In this document: in pieces, positions 1-5,163 of the stretch
How the letters are laid out: the number at the start of each line of letters is the position of its first letter
How positions within the stretch are numbered: the first letter of the stretch is position 1
The notes under the pieces: generated by a model
The model's database searches: none
What the model saw: only the letters and a program-made list of their open reading frames with translations
Told to the model about the DNA's origin: nothing
Origin: an uncultured Blautia sp.
GTDB taxonomy: Bacteria; Bacillota; Clostridia; Lachnospirales; Lachnospiraceae
Direction: 5' to 3'
DNA: 7,580 nt
Assembly (NCBI GenBank): GCA_900551465.1
Contig: URWL01000078.1
Coordinates: 1 to 7,580, forward strand
Position numbers and translations under genes: made by a program

Positions 1-753
1 AAAACCAAAGCAGAACTTATATGGAAAGGGCGTGGTTACGGTGCTATGGAGGAACATGGCAGAGGCGTTTCCCACCTGGAATTTGAGGTTCAGGAAAAGC
101 CATTAGAGAAATGGAAAAGGTTTTTTGAAACGGGAATACTTCATTGTCCGGATCCTTTAGAAGTTCCGGATGAGTTTCTGATCACAGAAGAAAATCTGTC
201 TTTTCTGAAGAAAAATATCTTAGAAAAAAACAGCCATAACTGGTATGCGTTTTATCATCTTGGCATCGGATATTTTGTATCCGGAAAATATAAAAAAGCA
301 AAAAAAGCATTCAGAGAATCTTTGGAAATAGAAGAAAATCCATGGGCGTTGCATGGACTGAGCTGTATTTATCTTCTTCAGGAAAAAAGACAAAAAGCGG
401 TTTCCTGTATCAAAAAGGGAATAGCTATGAGAGCAGAGGATACCTCCTATGTGAAAGAGGGATTTCGTATTCTTCTTTTCTGTGAGGCATACGACGATAT
501 CTGCAGCATATATAAAGGGCTGGATAAAAATTTTCGCAAAAATAACAGGATCTGTTTTGTCTATATCAGTGCTCTTCATAAACTGGGGAAGGACGAAAAA
601 GCATACAGGATTCTGGAAAAGAATGGGGGAATGATACTGGAAGATATCCGGGAAGGAGAAGATTCTATCGGACAGCTGTGGAGTGAGCTGTATGGGAATC
701 TTTTCGGAGAGACGGCGGAGATTCCGCATAAATTTAATTTTAAATCTATATGA
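1..753 (+). CDS. TPR-repeat protein, probable DUF5107 family (5'-truncated by window edge)
   Basis: The reading frame is open from base 1 to the TGA at 751-753, giving 250 visible residues. The gene starts upstream: the first ATG (46) has no ribosome binding site, and the codons before it continue the same protein. The fragment begins with a GRGYGA segment (visible residues 11-16) and then a DPLEVPDEFLI segment. Two or more TPR-like helical hairpins follow, the clearest being NWYAFYHLG...GKYKKAKKAF (about residues 80-105) and the next one starting at PWALHGL (about 114). Tetratricopeptide repeats mediate protein-protein contacts. From memory, the GRGYGA-to-TPR arrangement matches the C-terminal half of DUF5107 proteins, whose N-terminal domain would lie outside the window. 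Their biochemical role is not established. TPR assignment is fairly secure; the DUF5107 name is moderate. No signal peptide or membrane segment is visible in this part. Confidence 0.8.
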   Translation, partial: KTKAELIWKGRGYGAMEEHGRGVSHLEFEVQEKPLEKWKRFFETGILHCPDPLEVPDEFLITEENLSFLKKNILEKNSHNWYAFYHLGIGYFVSGKYKKAKKAFRESLEIEENPWALHGLSCIYLLQEKRQKAVSCIKKGIAMRAEDTSYVKEGFRILLFCEAYDDICSIYKGLDKNFRKNNRICFVYISALHKLGKDEKAYRILEKNGGMILEDIREGEDSIGQLWSELYGNLFGETAEIPHKFNFKSI

Positions 754-762
754 GAGATACTT

Positions 763-785
763 AAAAGGGCTGTTACAGCCCTTTT
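763..785. terminator. Bidirectional hairpin terminator between convergent genes
   Basis: AAAAGGGCTG (763-772) and CAGCCCTTTT (776-785) form a perfect 10-bp stem with a 3-base loop. The A and T tracts lie at the stem base, so either strand ends with a U run. It lies 10 bases after the stop of the TPR gene and overlaps the last codons of the minus-strand aminotransferase gene, whose TAA stop is the loop. Confidence 0.85.
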
Positions 786-1861
786 AGTATGTTTATCAGC
801 TTTTGATTTTGTTCCGGCAGCATGATGCAGAACCGGATAAATTCTCCGTCAAGACACTGGAAAGAGGAACAGTCACGGATCATCATACCCTGGCGGATAC
901 AGGCATCAAATACCTGGAAAGAGGTCAGCTCCGGCTTGATGATCTTCAGAAGGAGAAAGTTTGCATAGGCAGGATATACCTTGAAAGCAGGGAGCTCCTT
1001 CAATTCATGGTACAGTTTTTCTCTTTCAGCAAGGATCAGATCCCGGGTTTTCTGAATGTAGTTTTTGTCTTTTAGAAATAATTCTCCGGCAAAGGCTCCA
1101 AGACTGTTCAGGGACCAGGGAATCTGTTTTTCTTTCATTTTAGAGAGAAAGGCTTTGTTTCCGCTGATTCCGTAGCCGAGGCGCATGCCCGGAGCGGCAA
1201 AAAATTTAGAGACACCCCGTAGAATCATGAGATTGTCGAATTCCCGGGTCAGCGGTACGGCAGTGACTGCAGAGATATCCGGTGCAAACTCTACATAGGT
1301 TTCATCGATCATTACAAAAATATTTTTTTGTCTGCAGAAAGTCAGAAGTTTTTTCATATCCTCATGAAGGATGGCGGAGGAAGTAGGATTGTTGGGATTG
1401 CAAAAGATCAGAAAATCATATCCGTTCTCCAGTGTACGGCACAGATCCTCTATATCAGGGAAAAAATCTTTGTTTTCCTGTAAATGATAATATTCCTGCG
1501 TGCTTCCGGAAAAAGTCAGCTCCCGGGAATATTCAGAGTAGGTAGGGCCAAGGATCAGAGTATGTTTTGGCGCCCGTTCCTGAATCAGCAGTGAGATTAA
1601 CTCGCTGGAGCCGTTGCCGGGAAGAATATAATCGGCAGGTATGCTGCAGTATTCAGAAATAGTATCTCTTAGAGAGGTATAGTTTCTGTCAGGATAGGAG
1701 GACAGAAGATTCAGATTTTCAGACAGTTCTTTTTTTATACTGGGAGACAATCCCAGAGGATTTACATTGGCGGCAAAATTAATAATATTTTCCTTTTTCA
1801 GATGATAATGACCGCATATTTTTTCGATATCGCTTCCGTGAAAAACAGGTTTTGAATTCAT
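773..1861 (-). CDS. PLP-dependent aminotransferase, CobD/HisC-like
   Basis: This 362-residue protein is about full length for the HisC/CobD group of fold-type I (class I/II) PLP enzymes. Visible hallmarks in order are: N-terminal HGSD (8-11) and NFAANVNPLG (28-37), a start typical of CobD-like proteins; YPDRNYTSLR (56-65); GNGSSEL (82-88) for the PLP phosphate; CNPNNPTS (154-161); DETYVEF (186-192) with the Asp that contacts the pyridine nitrogen; SKFF with K219 as the likely Schiff-base lysine; PGMRLGY (224-230); and R343 as the probable substrate carboxylate ligand. CobD decarboxylates threonine phosphate for cobalamin; HisC transaminates histidinol phosphate. The N terminus and PGMRLGY favour CobD-like, but no cobalamin or histidine gene is next to it, so substrate is open. 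The start is supported by AAAGGAG at 1871-1877, 9 bases before the ATG. It appears to be transcribed alone. Confidence 0.88.
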   Translation of the reverse strand: MNSKPVFHGSDIEKICGHYHLKKENIINFAANVNPLGLSPSIKKELSENLNLLSSYPDRNYTSLRDTISEYCSIPADYILPGNGSSELISLLIQERAPKHTLILGPTYSEYSRELTFSGSTQEYYHLQENKDFFPDIEDLCRTLENGYDFLIFCNPNNPTSSAILHEDMKKLLTFCRQKNIFVMIDETYVEFAPDISAVTAVPLTREFDNLMILRGVSKFFAAPGMRLGYGISGNKAFLSKMKEKQIPWSLNSLGAFAGELFLKDKNYIQKTRDLILAEREKLYHELKELPAFKVYPAYANFLLLKIIKPELTSFQVFDACIRQGMMIRDCSSFQCLDGEFIRFCIMLPEQNQKLINILKGL

Positions 1862-1896
1862 GGGAATACTCTCCTTTCTCAGCAGTCTTTTTCTTT

Positions 1897-1925
1897 ATCA
1901 TATAGTATTTTTATTTCCTGTGCAA
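1897..1925 (-). promoter_or_regulatory. Promoter for the CobD/HisC-like gene
   Basis: Read on the minus strand, TTGCAC (1920-1925) and TATGAT (1897-1902) are separated by exactly 17 bases, matching a housekeeping sigma factor promoter. Transcription would start near 1890, giving a short leader of about 30 bases before the ATG at 1861. Confidence 0.65.
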
Positions 1926-1940
1926 CAGATTTCAGACATA

Positions 1941-1969
1941 TTGACACTGCGGTATCGTAAGAGTAGAAT
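1941..1969 (+). promoter_or_regulatory. Promoter for the 82-residue protein gene
   Basis: TTGACA (1941-1946) and TAGAAT (1964-1969) are separated by 17 bases, a near-consensus housekeeping promoter. It is arranged back to back with the promoter of the aminotransferase gene; the two -35 boxes are only 15 bases apart (1926-1940), so polymerase binding could compete. Confidence 0.75.
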
Positions 1970-2000
1970 GCATATAGAAATATGAAAAAGGAGAAACATT

Positions 2001-2249
2001 ATGAGGCTGGAAATTGTAAAAAACGCACTTGAAAATAAGAAGATCAAATATCAATATACAGAAGAGGACGGATGTGGAAGCCTGGATTTTATGTTCCGGG
2101 GACTGAGCTTTCATGTATGGGAATATCATGATGGCGTCTGGGGTGCAGAGACCAATGTATATGAAGCCGGAAGAAGTCAGGATATCGAGGGGGATTATGA
2201 AAATATGATTGCAGAGGAAATTCTTTCCTGGCCGGATATGATTGCCTGA
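2001..2249 (+). CDS. Small acidic protein of unknown function
   Basis: I do not recognise a characterised family. The 82-residue product is acidic (17 Asp/Glu against 7 Lys/Arg by count), has no signal peptide or membrane segment, and is probably cytoplasmic. It begins with a likely helix (2-14). A middle section rich in aromatics and alternating hydrophobics follows (Y17, Y19, F30, F32, F37, W40, Y42, W47), suggesting several beta strands, and the end looks helical (66-77). This alpha-beta-alpha pattern suggests a compact fold. The gene is real by several independent signs: a near-consensus promoter, AAGGAGA at 1988-1994 with 6 bases before the ATG, and a strong hairpin terminator after the stop. 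It overlaps no other plausible gene. The opposite-strand frame of similar length here lacks such signals. Confidence 0.8.
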   Translation: MRLEIVKNALENKKIKYQYTEEDGCGSLDFMFRGLSFHVWEYHDGVWGAETNVYEAGRSQDIEGDYENMIAEEILSWPDMIA

Positions 2250-2263
2250 GAGCTGCAAAAAAT

Positions 2264-2301
2264 ACCGGAAGAGAAAAGAACGGTACTCTTTTTCTTCCGG
2301 T
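2264..2301. terminator. Bidirectional hairpin terminator
   Basis: ACCGGAAGA (2264-2272) pairs with TCTTCCGGT (2293-2301). The stem continues inward with AAAAGA (2274-2279) against TCTTTT (2287-2292) after one bulged G, leaving a 7-base loop. On the minus strand it is followed by ATTTTTT (2257-2263), a good U tract for ending the glycerophosphotransferase transcript; on the plus strand TTT follows. It sits between two convergent stop codons. Confidence 0.85.
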
Positions 2302-2312
2302 TTAGGGCTTGT

Positions 2313-3878
2313 TTATCTGTTCTTTATGATGAAATCATAGATACGTCTGCAGTTGTTGTGATCGCGGAAAGCGAAAAGATCTTTCCGCATTTTTTTGTAT
2401 TTTTCTTTCTCGTGAAAATCAGATTGAATATAGTCCTTGATGGTGTTTATCAGCTGATCTTCCAGGATACAGCGATCGCCAAAAAGATCATGTTCCATAT
2501 CCATATAGCTTCCGTTTGTCTTTTCGTATAGTTCTGAATCAAACTGATAAAAGACCACAGGTTTTTCCAGATAATATACATCCCAGCACACACTGGAGTA
2601 ATCGGTAATGAGCATGGAGCATTCCATGATCAGGTGGTTCAGAGGACATTGTCCAAAGGGAATCAGCTGAATCAGAGGACTTTCTGAGTGAAAAGATTTC
2701 ATAAATTCTTTGAGCTTTGGATGGATATAAAAGACCATACATGTATTGCTTGTTTTCAGCAGGTCCAGCAGTGCTTCGTTTTGGAACAGATGCATATAGG
2801 TTTGGTAATAATCGCTTTTGCAGAAAAAATCATCATCCTTATCTTCCAGCCAGGAACGCCAGGTAGGCATAACAAGGATTTTTTTTCGGCAGGGATCCGA
2901 TTTATTTTCCAGAGCATCCCATCTTGCCAGACCTACAACAGGGACATGGGAGGAATCATATCCAAAATATTCTGTGACGATCCGCTGTTCCTTCTCAGAG
3001 GAAACTGCAAAATAGGTCATAGGGCTTGCTCCGTTTTTGCCAAAAAGTGTTTCTACCCGTTTCAGTCCCAGGACACCATGCTGCAGAAAAAAGATATCAT
3101 GCCGATTGATCTCTCTGGATATCAGATTGGGCATGGGCTTCCATGCAAAAGCGTGGAGACGGGCATCGGAAGCTACATAAAGATCTGCCAGAAGCAGATA
3201 AAGTATATGGCGGAAACTCATAAAAGGCAGGATTTGTTTTCGGTATTTCTGCATAGCTGGCCATTGAGGAGACGCTTTATCCAGTATAAAATATATACGG
3301 CGTCTTTCTTCAGGCGGAAGCTGTTCCATACAGTAGCGGAAAAAATAAAAGCCGTTATCCTGTGCGGAGGAGCTGTACTTTTCATAGATAAGCCATATTT
3401 TTTTCTTTTTCCATAAGGGTTTCAGCAGCTTGGAAAGTAAGAATGCAGTCAGCTCCCGTATGTGAGTGCCGGCTCCGTCGTACTTTGTCAGTGGACGGCA
3501 ACGAAGAAGGAATTTATGTCCGGGTCCTCCCATTGGAAAAAACAGAAAGTTATGACCAGGCTTTATTTTATAACTGAATAAAATCAGGGCTGCGCGCATA
3601 TGACCATTCAGAATCGGTGTATATTTTCCTGTTTCAGAGCTGACGGCAATTTCCCAGTCATCGTTTTGAAGACGCAGTAAGCCGGCATCCATGGAGGTCT
3701 GTATTACAGTCCTGTCAGTATGAGATACGGAGAAAACCATAGGAACCGCAGCCGGGCTCATTTCGTTTCTGCAGACCAGTTCAATGCTCAGCGGTTCCAG
3801 TTTCTGATCTGACTGAAGAGTCATATAGATTATGGATTTTTTGATTTTGACGGATGTAACGTAAACGATAGTTTCCAT
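2313..3878 (-). CDS. CDP-glycerol glycerophosphotransferase family protein (TagB/TagF-like), 521 aa
   Basis: Members of this family (Pfam Glyphos_transf) transfer glycerol phosphate from CDP-glycerol to a wall or surface polymer on the cytoplasmic membrane face. The catalytic region is about residues 155-515. Visible family motifs are FLQHG (264-268), MPTWRSW (337-343), YIHPK (384-388) with H386, and ITDYSSVCWD (424-433) followed by the KPVVFYQFD segment. The first 130 or so residues are a beta-rich N-terminal region ending at KYDG (132-135). There is no signal peptide; basic, aromatic patches around 150-165 (KPLWKKKK) could help membrane contact. AAGGAG (3885-3890) lies 6 bases before the ATG. 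It is a paralogue of the 702-residue gene further right, sharing all motifs. Whether it primes, polymerises or decorates a polymer cannot be read from sequence; the acceptor is unknown. Confidence 0.9.
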   Translation of the reverse strand: METIVYVTSVKIKKSIIYMTLQSDQKLEPLSIELVCRNEMSPAAVPMVFSVSHTDRTVIQTSMDAGLLRLQNDDWEIAVSSETGKYTPILNGHMRAALILFSYKIKPGHNFLFFPMGGPGHKFLLRCRPLTKYDGAGTHIRELTAFLLSKLLKPLWKKKKIWLIYEKYSSSAQDNGFYFFRYCMEQLPPEERRRIYFILDKASPQWPAMQKYRKQILPFMSFRHILYLLLADLYVASDARLHAFAWKPMPNLISREINRHDIFFLQHGVLGLKRVETLFGKNGASPMTYFAVSSEKEQRIVTEYFGYDSSHVPVVGLARWDALENKSDPCRKKILVMPTWRSWLEDKDDDFFCKSDYYQTYMHLFQNEALLDLLKTSNTCMVFYIHPKLKEFMKSFHSESPLIQLIPFGQCPLNHLIMECSMLITDYSSVCWDVYYLEKPVVFYQFDSELYEKTNGSYMDMEHDLFGDRCILEDQLINTIKDYIQSDFHEKEKYKKMRKDLFAFRDHNNCRRIYDFIIKNR

Positions 3879-3905
3879 GACAAACTCCTTGTAATATAGT
3901 ATAAT
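3877..3905 (+). promoter_or_regulatory. Probable promoter for the acyltransferase gene
   Basis: ATGACA (3877-3882) and TATAAT (3900-3905) are separated by 17 bases. The -35 box overlaps the start codon of the minus-strand gene. Two other TATAAT boxes (3926-3931 and 3937-3942) lie downstream but lack a recognisable -35. The predicted start near 3912 gives a leader of about 75 bases. Confidence 0.5.
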
Positions 3906-3932
3906 AAATGTCTGCAGAGGGCATTTATAATG

Positions 3933-3961
3933 ATTTTATAATACATTGGGATCATTGTCAA
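3933..3961 (-). promoter_or_regulatory. Promoter for the 521-aa glycerophosphotransferase gene
   Basis: On the minus strand, a perfect TTGACA (3956-3961) and TAAAAT (3933-3938) are separated by 17 bases. Transcription would start near 3926, about 48 bases before the ATG at 3878. It lies downstream of, and faces, the plus-strand promoter. Confidence 0.65.
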
Positions 3962-3986
3962 AATATAAAAAGGAACAGGATATTAT

Positions 3987-5105
3987 ATGAAAGAAAACTT
4001 AAGGTTTACAAAAAAAAATACGCTTGCGGTGAAAGGTATCGCGATTATTTTTCTGCTGTGTTACCATTGCTTTTCTCAGAGAGCCAGACTTTATGGAGCG
4101 GAGGTGAGCTTCTGGCCTCTGTCTGATGAAACAGTATTTATGATATGCAGAAGCATGATGATGTGTGTGGGAATGTTTGCTTTTTTGTCTGCGTACGGGC
4201 TCACCTTATCTATAAAGTCATCATGGCCGGACTATCAGTTTTCGGGACATGATGCGGCAATGTTTGTGCTGAAAAGGTATGTAAAGCTGTTTTTTATGTT
4301 TATGCTGCCGTTTCTTTTCTGTTCCGGCATTACTTTTGTTACAGGTACGGGCAGTTACCGATACCGGAATGGATTTTGGGAAAACGTGGCCGGTGTTGTT
4401 ATGGATTTCTTTGGGGTAGGGCAGATATTTGGAACGACGCTAATGGTAAATACCTGGTGGTTTTTAAGTCTGGAAATACTGATCATAGTGTTTATGCCTT
4501 TTATGATAAGGTTTTACAGAAAATACAGCTGGCTGATGGTTCCTATGATCCTTCTTCCCGGAAGCTTTCTTCTGGAGAAGCAGGTTCATTTAACAAAGTA
4601 TCTTTTTGTAGTTCCTCTGGCGGTATGGTTTGCAGACAGGCAGATCCTGGAACGACTGAAAGCGTTTTCTCCTGTGAAAAACAGGACAGTGGGAAAAATA
4701 CTGAAATTTGTTTTGCTGACAGGATTTCTCCTTGTGTTGTTTAAGGTGTATGATACGCCATGGGGAATTAAGCATTTTGAATTCCTTTTGAATGGTCTGG
4801 TACCTGCAGTGGTAATCTGGTGGGCATACGAATTTGTTATAGAGCTTCCTGTACTCAGGTCTGTTCTGGAGTTCCTGGGCAGACATTCTGCGGATATCTT
4901 TTTTACCCATACATTTGTACGTTCTTTGTGGATGACAGATGTGGTGTATTCTTTCCGCCATGGGCTGTTTATCTTTTTATTCCTGCTGGGAGTAAGCCTT
5001 ATGATTTCTTTTATTCTGGATTTTATCAGGAAAAAATTAGGGTACAATAAGATTACCGGAAGAATAGCAGACAGATTTCTGACATGGGCAGACAGTAATT
5101 TATAA
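3987..5105 (+). CDS. Membrane acyltransferase family 3 protein (OafA/YrhL type)
   Basis: This 372-residue hydrophobic protein fits the Acyl_transf_3 family, whose members move acyl groups across or at the membrane onto surface sugars or other acceptors. The N terminus NTLAVKGIAIIFLLCYH (11-27) is the usual first membrane segment ending in the conserved histidine, H27. Next come AFLSAYGL (65-72), the family's FLSGYG-like segment, WWFLSLEI (157-164), and near the end LGRHSADIFFTHTF (297-310) with H308. About ten membrane segments are apparent, roughly at 13-30, 52-74, 97-119, 134-152, 155-176, 182-197, 202-216, 238-254, 265-285 and 322-347. The basic C-terminal tail is cytoplasmic or peripheral. 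AGGA (3977-3980) lies 6 bases before the ATG. Lying between two CDP-glycerol transferase genes, it plausibly acylates a cell-surface polymer, though it is not in an operon with them. Donor and acceptor are unknown. Confidence 0.85.
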   Translation: MKENLRFTKKNTLAVKGIAIIFLLCYHCFSQRARLYGAEVSFWPLSDETVFMICRSMMMCVGMFAFLSAYGLTLSIKSSWPDYQFSGHDAAMFVLKRYVKLFFMFMLPFLFCSGITFVTGTGSYRYRNGFWENVAGVVMDFFGVGQIFGTTLMVNTWWFLSLEILIIVFMPFMIRFYRKYSWLMVPMILLPGSFLLEKQVHLTKYLFVVPLAVWFADRQILERLKAFSPVKNRTVGKILKFVLLTGFLLVLFKVYDTPWGIKHFEFLLNGLVPAVVIWWAYEFVIELPVLRSVLEFLGRHSADIFFTHTFVRSLWMTDVVYSFRHGLFIFLFLLGVSLMISFILDFIRKKLGYNKITGRIADRFLTWADSNL

Positions 5106-5122
5106 GAGAATGATTTTTAAGA

Positions 5123-5159
5123 AAAACGACAGCTGGTTTATTGATCCGGCTGTCGTTTT
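5123..5159. terminator. Bidirectional hairpin terminator
   Basis: AAAACGACAGC (5123-5133) and GCTGTCGTTTT (5149-5159) form an 11-bp perfect stem that extends by one G-T and two G-C pairs, leaving a 9-base loop. A and T tracts at the base serve both directions. It lies between the convergent stops at 5105 and 5164. Confidence 0.9.
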
Positions 5160-5163
5160 ACAA

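Noticed and set aside
46..48. ATG at 46 as the true start of the TPR protein
   Set aside because: No ribosome binding site, and the frame is open to base 1 with family-like residues before this Met, so the gene begins outside the window.
1932..2258. 108-codon minus-strand frame opposite the small acidic protein
   Set aside because: It lacks expression signals, while the plus-strand gene has a promoter, ribosome binding site and terminator.
2688..3416. 242-codon plus-strand open frame opposite the 521-aa transferase
   Set aside because: Antisense to a motif-rich gene, no ribosome binding site, cysteine- and phenylalanine-rich composition typical of a reverse-complement shadow.
3908..4126. 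72-codon plus-strand frame overlapping the start of the acyltransferase
   Set aside because: Its start has no ribosome binding site and it overlaps the well-supported acyltransferase in another frame.
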